A DNA stretch of 64,000 bases from Aequorivita sp. UBA3180. Its GTDB lineage: Bacteria; Bacteroidota; Bacteroidia; Flavobacteriales; Flavobacteriaceae. Below are positions 33,553 to 41,715 of this stretch, piece by piece (positions within the stretch are counted from its first letter, which is position 1; each line of letters opens with the position of its first letter). The stretch is taken from the NCBI GenBank assembly GCA_002364215.1, contig DEXQ01000003.1, positions 167,572 through 231,571 on the forward strand. The letters run 5' to 3'. A program made the translations under genes and the position numbers. The notes beneath the pieces were generated by a model, which saw nothing but the letters and a program-made list of their open reading frames with translations, did not search any database and was not told the origin of the DNA.

Positions 33553-34031
33553 TTACCACACTAACTAAACTAATTTGGTCTTCAACTTGACAACGGCTCC
33601 TAAATCATTTATATTTACAAGTCTTTAACCCTACCATCTTCTTCTCTTACCTTACTGCTGTGGCTACCCGCCAAAAAAAGAACAAGAAGATATTTTACAT
33701 ATTAGACACACCATTATAACTCTATCCCGACTTTATGCCGACTGTATGCCGACTGTATGTCGACTCTATGCCGACCCAACCCCATAGATAACTTATATAT
33801 ACTCCCAAGATTCCCCGTAAAATGCCTTTTCTCAGGTGTCATTACAGTTCGCCTCTCCCTTGAGTTCTTTTCAAAATCAAATATATAGGGATTAACCATT
33901 TGAAAAACCTCTTTTAGAACCTATAGAAGAAGAAGGTTTGAATGAAATACCAGCTTAGCTATATAACGACACAGGAACCCTGCCCAAATTTTTTTGGAAT
34001 TTGGAATTTCAAAAATTTGGAATTTCAACCT
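33553..34031. other. Gene-free stretch between GT9 and PaaE-like genes
   Basis: About 480 bp with no supportable gene. It holds an 11-bp tandem repeat (33721-33775) and, near 33990-34026, repeated TTTGGAATTTC words next to the 3' end of the minus-strand gene. Short frames on both strands have no recognisable protein features. It separates convergent genes, so no promoter is expected. Confidence 0.6.
33721..33775. repeat. 11-bp tandem repeat, five copies
   Basis: Five consecutive 11-mers: tctatcccgac, tttatgccgac, tgtatgccgac, tgtatgtcgac and tctatgccgac. The unit is roughly T-N-T-A-T-G-C-C-G-A-C. Copies differ by one to three bases. There are no spacers, so it is a short minisatellite and not a CRISPR. 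Confidence 0.9.
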
Positions 34032-35072
34032 TTACACATCATCATAATCCACAACTACTTTCGGTGAAGTGGGATGCGCTTGGCAGGTAAGTATCAAACC
34101 ATCCGCAATTTCAGCTTCGGTGAGGATTTGGTTTTTGCGCATTTCGGCTTTTCCTTCTTTCAATCGGGCGATGCAAGTACTGCAAATTCCGCCTTGACAG
34201 GAATATGGTGGGTCCAAACCTTCGTCCAGTGCAGCTTCCAAAATACTTTTGGTCTGTGGCATTTCAAAAGTTTCCTCTTCGTCATCAAGCAATACGGTTA
34301 CACTTGTATTTCCATCATGCTTTTCAACCAATAATCCTTTTTCAGCAGTTGAAAAAAGCTCGTGATGAATTTGTTTTGTATTGATGCCGTTGTGCTTCAA
34401 GGTTGCGGAAACTTCGTCGATCATCTGTTCGGGGCCGCACAAATAAAAGGCTTCAAAAGTAATCTGCCCGTATTTATTTTTCAGATAAAAATTAACTAGG
34501 GAGCGACCTATTCTTCCAAATTGCGCATCGTCCAACTTTTCTCGACTATAGACGAATTCAACATCAAACCGCTCAGGGAATTTATCCTGCAACTGAACGA
34601 TTTCGTCATAAAACATGGTTTCCTTTTTGTTCTGATTACCGTAAATAAGTAAAAACGAACTTTTGGGCATTTCTTCCAAAGTGCTTTTTATCAAGGAAAG
34701 CACGGGAGTTATCCCGCTTCCTGCGGCAAAGGCCACATAATTTTTAAGATTTGGCTCCAAAATAAATTTCCCAGTCGGCGGCATCACTTGCAGCGTATCG
34801 CCCGCTTTCAGGTCTTTGTTTGCATATTCTGAAAAAGCGCCTCTCTCCACTTTTTTCACGGCAACCTTCAGCAGGCCGCTTTTGGGTGAGCTACAAATGG
34901 AATAGGCCCGGCGCAATTCTTTTCCACCAGCTTGGTGTTTTATAGTAATGTATTGACCAGCTTTAAAAGCAAACAAATTTTTTAAATTATCGGGAACTTG
35001 AAAGCTGATAGAAACTGAATTTGGAGTCTCTTTTTTTACTTCGGAAACAGTAAGCGCGTGAAATTCGCTCAT
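34032..35072 (-). CDS. PaaE-like ferredoxin/flavin NAD(P)H oxidoreductase
   Basis: A 346-residue electron-transfer protein of the FNR plus plant-type ferredoxin layout. The N-terminal FAD-binding barrel has RRAYSICSSP near 56, the NAD(P) domain has AAGSGITPVLSLIK near 118 and YLCGPEQMID near 212, and the C-terminal 2Fe-2S domain carries the cluster Cys in SCQGGICSTCIARLKEG plus a later Cys in LTCQAHP. This matches PaaE and similar reductases serving oxygenases. No paaABCD genes are present here, so its partner is unknown; an alternative is a general ferredoxin-NADP reductase-like role. Confidence 0.82.
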   Translation of the reverse strand: MSEFHALTVSEVKKETPNSVSISFQVPDNLKNLFAFKAGQYITIKHQAGGKELRRAYSICSSPKSGLLKVAVKKVERGAFSEYANKDLKAGDTLQVMPPTGKFILEPNLKNYVAFAAGSGITPVLSLIKSTLEEMPKSSFLLIYGNQNKKETMFYDEIVQLQDKFPERFDVEFVYSREKLDDAQFGRIGRSLVNFYLKNKYGQITFEAFYLCGPEQMIDEVSATLKHNGINTKQIHHELFSTAEKGLLVEKHDGNTSVTVLLDDEEETFEMPQTKSILEAALDEGLDPPYSCQGGICSTCIARLKEGKAEMRKNQILTEAEIADGLILTCQAHPTSPKVVVDYDDV

Positions 35073-35089
35073 AATTGTGAAATTTTTCT

Positions 35090-35098
35090 GCAAAAGTA
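35090..35098 (-). promoter_or_regulatory. -7 box (TACTTTTGC) for the PaaE-like gene
   Basis: On the minus strand TACTTTTGC lies 17 bp before the ATG at 35072. There is no clear TTTG at the correct upstream distance. The start at 35072 fits this better than one further upstream at 35111, which would lie beyond the box. Confidence 0.45.
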
Positions 35099-35264
35099 CA
35101 AAGGAAATCAAGGAAACAAAGCTTCAGCGCCCTTAATATGAAGCATTTTTTCGGCGTTTGGGTAAGCAGATATTAAAAAGAAATGTATTTTTACCGCTCT
35201 TTAGTGATTCTACATACTAAAATAGAACCTTTTAAGTTTGAATATTATATAAATCGAAACCGTT

Positions 35265-37814
35265 TTGAAGGGCACATATAAAATTACACTATTTTTTCTC
35301 GCTGTTTTATTTTTGGCAGCGTGTTCACGCAAAAAAAATACATTCCTAAACCGCAACGTTCACGCGGTTACTACTGAATACAATACGCTATACAATGGCG
35401 AAATGGCTTTTACGGATGCCAAAGAACAACTTGCCTATGGATTTCGCGACAACTTTTGGGAAATACTACCCGTAGAACGTATTGAAATCAAAGAAGCTGA
35501 AACCAAAGCTCCCGGAGCAGCCAAAGGTGAAGGCGCAGGAGGCTTTAACCGTGCCGAGGAAAAGGCCGCAAAAGCGATCCAAAAACATTCCATGTACATT
35601 GATGGAAAGGAATACAATCCACAGATTGATGAAGCCTATATGCTGTTGGGAAAAGCACGTTATTATGACGGGCGTTTTATTCCTGCATTGGACGCTTTCA
35701 ACTTTATTTTGGACCGTTACCCAACTAGCAACAATATTAACATTGCAAAAGTTTGGAAAGCGAAGACAAATATTCGTTTGAACAATGAGGAATTTGCTAT
35801 AGAGAATCTCCAAAAAATGTTTGACCAAGCAGAATTGAAAGAAGAGGAAATAGCTGATGGTGCAGCAATGATGTCACAGGCATTTATCAATTTGGATTCT
35901 TTGCAGCCAGCCCTTGAGTATATAAAAATGGCTTCTGAAAACGTAAAAGATAAAGAACTGAAAGGAAGATATACTTTTATAAAGGGTCAAATTTACAACC
36001 GCTTAGGAGAAAAAGACAGCGCAAACATTGCTTTTGATGAGGTAATTGATATGAACCGCAAAACTTCCAGGGCTTATTTGATCAATGCCTATTTAGAAAA
36101 AGGAAAAAACTTTGACTACGAAAAAGGAGACCGATTAGCATTTTTAGAACTGTTGCAAGACCTTGAAAAAAATCGTGAAAATCGTCCGTTCTTGGATAAA
36201 ATTTACAATCAGTTTGGCGATTATTACCGCAACAGCGACAGTATAGAAACTGCAGTAAAATATTATAACAAATCTATCAAAGCTTTTAAACAGGATAGAA
36301 TTCTTCAGTCAGTAAATTATCAAACCCTTGCAGAAATAAACTTTGACAATGCAAAGTATAAAACTGCAGGAGCCTATTATGATAGTACCCTCACTTTCCT
36401 TGAGGCTAAAAGTCGCCAGTGGAGACGCATTACCAAAAAACGTGAAAACCTGGACGATGTTATCAAATATGAAGACATAGCAACTACAAACGACAGTATC
36501 CTGAAATTAACCAAAATGAGCGAGGCAGAACAGCTTGCTTATTTTACAGAGTATACAACAAAACTGAAAGAGCAGGCCGTAAAAGATTCTTTGGAAGCGG
36601 TTAAAGTTGAACAAAAAATAGCAAATAAGGAGTTTTACGAAAAAGGAAAAACTGCCGCGGGTCCTAACAAAGGAAGCACCTTCTACTTTTATAACACCTC
36701 AACCGTCGCTTATGGTAAAGGAGAATTCAGAAAAGTATGGGGAGACAGAAAGCTAGAGGACAATTGGAGACTTTCAAGTAAAAGAACTTCTTTGATTGAC
36801 AATGATGATGAGATAGCCAACACTACGCCAATTGCAGAAAACGAGCTGTACAAACCACAAACCTATATTGCGAAAATCCCTACTGACCAAAAGGTAATTG
36901 ACAGTTTGGCAAAAGACAGAAACTTTGCTTACTATCAATTAGGACTGATTTACAAAGAAAAATTTAAGGAATATAACCTAGCAGCCAATAGACTTGAAAA
37001 ACTGCTTACCTACAATCCCGAAGAGCGATTGGTAGTACCCGCAAAATACAATTTGGTGAAGATTTATGAAATTCTTGAAAACCCTTCGTCGGCAGACAAA
37101 TACCGAAATGATGTTTTGACCAACCATGCAGACACACGTTATGCTGAAATTCTTCGTAATCCAAACTCACAGTTGCCAACAGATGAATCCAGCCCTGAGT
37201 ACAAGTATAAGCAATTGTACAAAGAATTTGAAGCTGCAAAATATGCCGAAGTTATCCAAAAAGCTGATGAGTATATGTTAATATATAATGGTAACGACAT
37301 AGTTCCTAAATTCGAGCTTTTAAAAGCTACCGCCATTGGTCGCCAGCAAGGTTTTGAAGCCTATAAAAAAGCATTGAATTTTGTTTCCCTTAATTATCCA
37401 AGTACCGAAGAAGGAAAACAAGCACAGCAAATTTACAGCAACACCTTGCCGCTTCTGGCCGTTAAGGATTTTGTGCCCGAAGAAGGAACCAAAAGCTGGA
37501 AATTAGTTTATAAATTCAGTAAGGAGGATGCTGAAGCAGCACAACAGTTAAAGGAAAAACTTGATAAAGCGATAGAAGATTTCCGTTATACAAACATGAC
37601 AACCTCTGTGGATTACTACGATCCCCAAACCAGATTTGTGATTGTTCATGGGCTGAATACAAAAATGGGCGCTCGTGGTTTTGGCGATGTGCTAAAAGAA
37701 AAGAAAGAATATAAAATCAAACATCCATTCTTTGAAATTTCATCTCCAAATTATAAAATCATCCAAATCCATAAAAACCTGGACGAATATTTACAGCAGG
37801 ATGTAACCGAATAA
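35265..37814 (+). CDS. sprE: PorW/SprE-like TPR lipoprotein of type IX secretion and gliding
   Basis: An 849-residue outer-membrane-type lipoprotein. The signal ends in L17-A18-A19-C20, a clear lipobox. The N-terminal part has KKNTFLNRNVHAVTTEYNTLYNGEMAF, typical of SprE/PorW, followed by many tetratricopeptide-like helices (for example AYMLLGKARYYDGRFIPALDAFNFIL). SprE in Flavobacterium johnsoniae and PorW in Porphyromonas gingivalis are needed for type IX secretion. The start is a TTG directly before the signal peptide. It stands upstream of a bactofilin gene, which may be co-transcribed. Confidence 0.85.
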   Translation: MKGTYKITLFFLAVLFLAACSRKKNTFLNRNVHAVTTEYNTLYNGEMAFTDAKEQLAYGFRDNFWEILPVERIEIKEAETKAPGAAKGEGAGGFNRAEEKAAKAIQKHSMYIDGKEYNPQIDEAYMLLGKARYYDGRFIPALDAFNFILDRYPTSNNINIAKVWKAKTNIRLNNEEFAIENLQKMFDQAELKEEEIADGAAMMSQAFINLDSLQPALEYIKMASENVKDKELKGRYTFIKGQIYNRLGEKDSANIAFDEVIDMNRKTSRAYLINAYLEKGKNFDYEKGDRLAFLELLQDLEKNRENRPFLDKIYNQFGDYYRNSDSIETAVKYYNKSIKAFKQDRILQSVNYQTLAEINFDNAKYKTAGAYYDSTLTFLEAKSRQWRRITKKRENLDDVIKYEDIATTNDSILKLTKMSEAEQLAYFTEYTTKLKEQAVKDSLEAVKVEQKIANKEFYEKGKTAAGPNKGSTFYFYNTSTVAYGKGEFRKVWGDRKLEDNWRLSSKRTSLIDNDDEIANTTPIAENELYKPQTYIAKIPTDQKVIDSLAKDRNFAYYQLGLIYKEKFKEYNLAANRLEKLLTYNPEERLVVPAKYNLVKIYEILENPSSADKYRNDVLTNHADTRYAEILRNPNSQLPTDESSPEYKYKQLYKEFEAAKYAEVIQKADEYMLIYNGNDIVPKFELLKATAIGRQQGFEAYKKALNFVSLNYPSTEEGKQAQQIYSNTLPLLAVKDFVPEEGTKSWKLVYKFSKEDAEAAQQLKEKLDKAIEDFRYTNMTTSVDYYDPQTRFVIVHGLNTKMGARGFGDVLKEKKEYKIKHPFFEISSPNYKIIQIHKNLDEYLQQDVTE

Positions 37815-37866
37815 ACGCCTACTAACAAACCGAACAACAGAATAGTAACTTTTAAAACCAACTGCT

Positions 37867-38343
37867 ATGTTTTCAGACAAAAAAGAAAAGCGAATTGCCG
37901 CCGAACCTGGCGCCGCTCAAAATAGAATAAATGAGGGGACCAAATTAAAAGGCGATGTCTCTTCTACGGGATTTTTTAGAATTGACGGCACAGTTGAAGG
38001 TAACGTAAAAACCCCTTCAAAAGTTGTTTTGGGAAAGACGGGCGTTATTATAGGAACGCTTACTTGCGAAAATGCTGACATTGAAGGCAAATTTGAAGGC
38101 AATCTTCAAGTGTCCGGAACCCTTTCTTTACGATCCACGGCGGTAATTGAAGGCGATGTAACTGTTGGCAAACTGGCTGTTGAGCCAGGTGCCACTATGA
38201 ACGCCTCTTGTGTAATGCAGGACGGGAAACCGAAAAGCGCCACAGCTTTAAACCAAACTACCGCTGAAAATTCCAAAGCACATCCTTTTGATCGCCAACA
38301 GCGCATCAAAAAAGCAGCTGTGGAGACTGATCTCGACGATTAA
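37867..38343 (+). CDS. Bactofilin (polymer-forming cytoskeletal protein)
   Basis: A 158-residue protein whose central portion (about residues 20-115) is the DUF583 beta-helix with regular Gly/Val/hydrophobic repeats: GTKLKGDVSSTGFFRIDGTVEGNV, CENADIEGKFEGNLQVSG and TAVIEGDVTVGKLAVEPGA. Bactofilins self-assemble into filaments that position cell-wall and surface machinery. Short, charged N- and C-terminal tails flank the core, as usual. It sits between sprE and the ATP synthase genes. Confidence 0.92.
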   Translation: MFSDKKEKRIAAEPGAAQNRINEGTKLKGDVSSTGFFRIDGTVEGNVKTPSKVVLGKTGVIIGTLTCENADIEGKFEGNLQVSGTLSLRSTAVIEGDVTVGKLAVEPGATMNASCVMQDGKPKSATALNQTTAENSKAHPFDRQQRIKKAAVETDLDD

Positions 38344-38355
38344 TCTATAATAATT

Positions 38356-38571
38356 ATGGCTAAGGGAGACAACAGTCTTAAAAGATGGGCCATTCTGTCG
38401 GGTATCGGCATACAAATGGGCGTTATTATTTATCTTTTTGTAAAACTGGGCCAATGGCTGGACGGCAAATATTCTGATGGCGGAAAAACGTTTCTTATTA
38501 TTTGTACCCTTGTAGGGGTTGGTGCTTCGCTTTTTTTGGTAATTAAACAGACCAATAAATTGAATTCCTAA
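38356..38571 (+). CDS. AtpZ/AtpI-family small membrane protein
   Basis: A 71-residue protein with two hydrophobic helices (about residues 12-32 and 44-64) joined by GQWLDGKYSDGGK, which matches the AtpZ/AtpI family encoded before ATP synthase genes and linked to cation supply or c-ring assembly. Starts 12 bp after the bactofilin gene. Confidence 0.75.
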   Translation: MAKGDNSLKRWAILSGIGIQMGVIIYLFVKLGQWLDGKYSDGGKTFLIICTLVGVGASLFLVIKQTNKLNS

Positions 38572-38577
38572 TTTTTA

Positions 38578-38967
38578 ATGAAAAAAGCTACTTTCAAATT
38601 TTTGGCAATTCTTTTATTGGTATTGGCTATAGTTTTTGCCGCACACCTATTTATATTGCAAAATATGGAATTGCCTATTTTTGCAGATAGAATTGTGCTT
38701 TCCTATGTGATTAATTATGCATTGGCAGCAGCTATTTTAATCTTCATTCAATCTAAATTCAACAAAAAATCTTCGCACACAGGATTTATTTTTTTAGGGG
38801 GAAGTGGATTAAAGTTTTTGGTATTCTTCTTTATTTTCTACCCTTTTTATCGCGAAGACGGAACAATGGCAACTTCGGAATTTGCTGCTTTTTTTGTTCC
38901 ATACGCCACTTGTTTGATTTTAGAAGTGGCATTTCTTTCAAAACAGCTTAATAATCAGGATTTTTAG
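38578..38967 (+). CDS. DUF6168-like membrane protein before atpB
   Basis: A 129-residue protein with four predicted helices. It matches a Flavobacteriaceae family that I recall as DUF6168, located just before atpB, in the place where an atpI gene often lies. A role in F-type ATPase assembly is a guess from position. It starts 6 bp after the AtpZ-like gene, and its 3' side holds a promoter-like sequence for atpB. Confidence 0.6.
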   Translation: MKKATFKFLAILLLVLAIVFAAHLFILQNMELPIFADRIVLSYVINYALAAAILIFIQSKFNKKSSHTGFIFLGGSGLKFLVFFFIFYPFYREDGTMATSEFAAFFVPYATCLILEVAFLSKQLNNQDF

Positions 38968-39005
38968 CAGATTTCTTCCGAAGAAAAAAACACAAAAAAT
39001 AGTTT

Positions 39006-39035
39006 TTTGTTTCTAAGAAAGAAATGTATTTTTGC
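39006..39035 (+). promoter_or_regulatory. Probable atpB promoter (TTTG-N17-TATTTTTGC)
   Basis: TTTG at 39006-39009, 17 bp, then TATTTTTGC at 39027-39035. This is a close match to the Bacteroidota promoter. It would start transcripts about 30 bp before the ATG at 39069, and it overlaps an upstream in-frame ATG at 39024, which therefore cannot be used from this promoter. Confidence 0.6.
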
Positions 39036-39068
39036 ACCGATTTTAAGGACACCGTTATTTGTTCAAAG

Positions 39069-40217
39069 ATGCAAAGAAAAACATTGGTTAGAATACTTTC
39101 AGTTTTATTGTTTATCACTTCTTTTTCAGCTGTGGCACAAGATGAGCACACAGCGGAAGCAAAAGAAATCCTTCCAGAAGGCAAAACAAAAAAGGAAGAG
39201 ATAAAAGAATTTATAAACCATCACTTGATGGATTCGCACGATTTTAATCTTTTCGGATCCACAGATGAAGAAACCGGTAAGATACACCATTACGGCTTCC
39301 CGCTTCCAGTAATTCTTTGGGATGGCGGTCTTCACACATTTATGTCTTCAGAGTTTCACCACGGTGAGAATGTTGTTGAGTCAAACGGTAATTACTACAA
39401 ACTTTACCACAGTAAAATATACAGGACCGATGCGGAAGGTACCATCAACTATGATGAGGATCACCACCCAACAAATGTTCGTCCTTTAGATTTCTCAATT
39501 ACCAAAAGTGTTTTAATGATGCTTGTTGTTGGTCTTTTACTTGTATGGTTGTTCACCAGTCTTGCCAAAAGCTATGCAAAAAACGGAAGTCTGCCAAAAG
39601 GTCTTGGTCGTTTTTTCGAGCCTGTCGTGCTTTACATTCGTGACGACATTGCCATTGCAAACATCGGCGAGAATAAATACAAAAAATACATGCCGTTCCT
39701 TTTAACCGTATTCTTCTTTATATGGTTCTTGAATATGTTCGGCCTTACGCCGCTTGGTGTAAACGTAACTGGAAACATTGCGGTTACCACTGCTTTGGCA
39801 ATCATCGTTTTCTTGATTACCACCTTTACCGGAACAAAAGATTACTGGAAACATATTTTTGATCCATTGGGTGACGGAATGCCTTGGATCGGTAAAATTT
39901 TCATATATATCATTCTAGTTCCTATCGAAGTTTTAGGGATGTTTATTAAGCCTTTCGCACTACTTATACGTTTGTACGCAAACATGACAGCGGGCCACGT
40001 GGTAATGATGAGCTTGATCGGGTTGATATTTATTTTCAAAAGTTGGATTGGCGGACCCTTGTCCTTCGGACTTGCATTTGCAATCATGCTTATTGAATTA
40101 TTGGTAGCATTGCTACAAGCATATATTTTCACAATGTTGGCAGCCTTGTATTTTGGTTTTGCGAGTGAATCTCACGAGCATCACGAAGAGCACGAAGGAG
40201 AGATACAGCATTTGTAA
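39069..40217 (+). CDS. atpB: ATP synthase F0 subunit a
   Basis: Forms the proton half-channels beside the c-ring. The 382-residue protein has a hydrophobic N-terminal signal-like segment (VRILSVLLFITSFSAVAQ), then a long His-rich periplasmic stretch, and the conserved channel helices with the essential Arg in LLIRLYANMTAGH and the late LLVALLQAYIFTML. The long N-terminal extension with a cleavable-looking signal is common for Bacteroidota AtpB. The start at 39069 follows the promoter; the upstream ATG at 39024 would add 15 residues ahead of the signal. Confidence 0.92.
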   Translation: MQRKTLVRILSVLLFITSFSAVAQDEHTAEAKEILPEGKTKKEEIKEFINHHLMDSHDFNLFGSTDEETGKIHHYGFPLPVILWDGGLHTFMSSEFHHGENVVESNGNYYKLYHSKIYRTDAEGTINYDEDHHPTNVRPLDFSITKSVLMMLVVGLLLVWLFTSLAKSYAKNGSLPKGLGRFFEPVVLYIRDDIAIANIGENKYKKYMPFLLTVFFFIWFLNMFGLTPLGVNVTGNIAVTTALAIIVFLITTFTGTKDYWKHIFDPLGDGMPWIGKIFIYIILVPIEVLGMFIKPFALLIRLYANMTAGHVVMMSLIGLIFIFKSWIGGPLSFGLAFAIMLIELLVALLQAYIFTMLAALYFGFASESHEHHEEHEGEIQHL

Positions 40218-40230
40218 AAACATATAAATT

Positions 40231-40259
40231 GTCAGGCTGAGCTTGTCGAAGCCTTTCGC
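40231..40259. repeat. Dispersed GTCAGGCTGAGCTTG-type repeat between atpB and atpE
   Basis: The sequence GTCAGGCTGAGC followed by TTGTCGAAGCC is a word known to recur between genes in many bacterial genomes. AGGCT and AGCCT form a short stem. A related element is at 41649-41694. Confidence 0.6.
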
Positions 40260-40295
40260 ATTAAAAAGAGTGTTTAATTTTTAAATATATATATT

Positions 40296-40487
40296 ATGAC
40301 AATTCCAACTATTGTAGGAGCAGGTTTAGCAGTAATCGGTGCCGGTATCGGTATCGGTATGATCGGTGGGAAAGCTATGGAAGCTATCGCACGTCAGCCT
40401 GAGGCTTACGGAAAAATTCAAACAGCAATGCTTATTGCAGCGGCGCTTATTGAAGGTATTGGTTTCGCTGCGATTTTCGCAGGGTAA
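40296..40487 (+). CDS. atpE: ATP synthase F0 subunit c
   Basis: Forms the rotating c-ring. The 63-residue protein has two helices, the Gly-rich VIGAGIGIGMIGGKAMEAIARQPEA in the first helix and loop, and the proton-binding E53 in AALIEGIGFAAIF. The first helix lacks the Gln/Glu ligands of Na+-binding rings, so proton coupling is expected. The 35-bp hairpin just after the stop may contribute to the high level of c needed. Confidence 0.95.
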   Translation: MTIPTIVGAGLAVIGAGIGIGMIGGKAMEAIARQPEAYGKIQTAMLIAAALIEGIGFAAIFAG

Positions 40488-40500
40488 TCAAAAAAAATTG

Positions 40501-40535
40501 ACAAACGGCTGTGACGGTTGGTTACAGCTGTTTGT
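40501..40535 (+). promoter_or_regulatory. 12-bp hairpin after atpE
   Basis: ACAAACGGCTGT (40501-40512) pairs with ACAGCTGTTTGT (40524-40535), with one G-U wobble and an 11-nt loop. There is no T-run, so it is more likely an mRNA stabiliser or processing site than a terminator. Confidence 0.55.
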
Positions 40536-40576
40536 TACATTTAAAATTGAGCATACAGTTTAAATTAAATAAATAT

Positions 40577-40588
40577 CCGCCACGGCGG
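40577..40588. repeat. CCGCC/GGCGG palindrome before atpF
   Basis: CCGCC, AC, GGCGG forms a 5-bp G/C stem 9 bp before the atpF ATG. It stands out in AT-rich surroundings and could affect initiation of subunit b. Confidence 0.5.
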
Positions 40589-40596
40589 CCATTAAT

Positions 40597-41097
40597 ATGG
40601 AAAAATTAATTAACGACTTTTCATTCGGACTTTTCTTCTGGCAAATAATCATATTTGTGTTGTTGCTTCTGTTGCTTCGCAAATTTGCTTGGAAACCAAT
40701 CCTAAACGCGGTTAACGATCGTGAAGAAGGAATTAAAAATGCATTGGATTCTGCTGAAAAAGCAAAACTTGAAATGCAAAACCTTCAGGCAGATAACGAA
40801 AAATTATTGCAGGAAGCTCGTGCAGAACGTGAAGTAATGTTGAAGGAAGCTCGCGAGATAAAGGCAAAAATGATTGCTGACGCAAAAGAGGAAGCAAAAG
40901 CTGAGGCTGACAAAACCGTTGCCCAAGCACAAGCCGCTATCGAAAGCGAAAAGAAATCAGCTATCGCAGAATTGAAACAACAAGTAGCAAGTCTTTCTCT
41001 GGAAATTGCCGAGAAAGTAGTAAAACACGAACTTTCCGATAAAGACAAGCAATTGAAACTTGTTGACGAAATGTTGGGCGACGCAAAATTAAACTAA
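40597..41097 (+). CDS. atpF: ATP synthase F0 subunit b
   Basis: Peripheral stalk subunit that ties F1 to the membrane. The 166-residue protein has one N-terminal helix (FSFGLFFWQIIIFVLLLLLL) and then a long charged coiled coil rich in Ala, Glu and Lys. Order and length are typical. It follows a 109-bp gap with a hairpin and a G/C palindrome, and precedes atpH by 6 bp. Confidence 0.95.
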   Translation: MEKLINDFSFGLFFWQIIIFVLLLLLLRKFAWKPILNAVNDREEGIKNALDSAEKAKLEMQNLQADNEKLLQEARAEREVMLKEAREIKAKMIADAKEEAKAEADKTVAQAQAAIESEKKSAIAELKQQVASLSLEIAEKVVKHELSDKDKQLKLVDEMLGDAKLN

Positions 41098-41103
41098 GAT
41101 TCA

Positions 41104-41640
41104 ATGAGCAGAGCAGCGATAAGATACGCGAAAGCAATTTTGCAGAAAGCGAACGAAAACAACACAGAAGCTGTTGTTTTTGGCGATATGCAATCTGTTT
41201 ACACCACTATTGAAGACAGCCGCGAATTGCAAACAGTACTTCAAAGCCCGGTAATTAAAGCCAACGATAAAAAGGAAGCTTTGCTGAAAATTTTCAGCGG
41301 ACAGTCAGAAATTACGCATTCGCTTATCAATATTCTGGTTGACAATAAACGTACTTCATTATTAGGAAATGTAGCAAAAAGCTATGTTGATCTTTACAAT
41401 GAAGCACAGGGTGTAAAAGTTGCAACCGTAATTACGGCCGTTCCCCTTTCTTCAGAGTTGGAAAGTAAGGTTATGGCGAAAGTAAAGGAATTAACGGGAA
41501 GCGAAAAAGTAACGCTTAAAAATGAAATTGACCCAGCAATCATAGGAGGATTTGTTCTCCGCGTTGGCGATATTCAATACAACGCGAGCATCGCGAACCA
41601 ATTAGGAAATTTAAAAAGAGAATTCAGTAAATCAATATAA
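41104..41640 (+). CDS. atpH: ATP synthase F1 subunit delta
   Basis: Links the b stalk to the top of the alpha3-beta3 head. The 178-residue protein begins MSRAAIRYAKAIL, the classic delta N-terminal helix, and ends with the IDPAIIGGFVLRVGDIQYNASI segment of the C-terminal domain. It is 6 bp after atpF; a dispersed repeat separates it from atpA. Confidence 0.93.
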   Translation: MSRAAIRYAKAILQKANENNTEAVVFGDMQSVYTTIEDSRELQTVLQSPVIKANDKKEALLKIFSGQSEITHSLINILVDNKRTSLLGNVAKSYVDLYNEAQGVKVATVITAVPLSSELESKVMAKVKELTGSEKVTLKNEIDPAIIGGFVLRVGDIQYNASIANQLGNLKREFSKSI

Positions 41641-41648
41641 TTTTTTGT

Positions 41649-41694
41649 GTCACCCTGAGCTGAGCTTGTGCTGAGCACAGCCGAAGCAAAGGGT
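41649..41694. repeat. Dispersed GTCACCCTGAGC-type repeat between atpH and atpA
   Basis: GTCACCCTGAGC followed by TGAGCTTGTGCTGAGCACAG and ending in AAAGGGT. CCCT/AGGG close the outer stem, and the inner GTGCTGAGCAC can pair. It is related in sequence to the atpB-atpE element at 40231-40259. Confidence 0.6.
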
Positions 41695-41715
41695 AAAATC
41701 ATAAATACAAATAAA

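Noticed and set aside
33721..33775. Possible CRISPR array
   Set aside because: Units are 11 bp, contiguous, with no spacers, and no cas genes are present.
33714..33899. 61-codon frame on the minus strand through the 11-bp tandem repeat
   Set aside because: The C-terminal third is just the repeat read in one frame, there is no recognisable domain, and it has no promoter-like box.
39024..39068. Upstream ATG for atpB
   Set aside because: It lies within the promoter -7 region and adds 15 residues before the signal-like segment.
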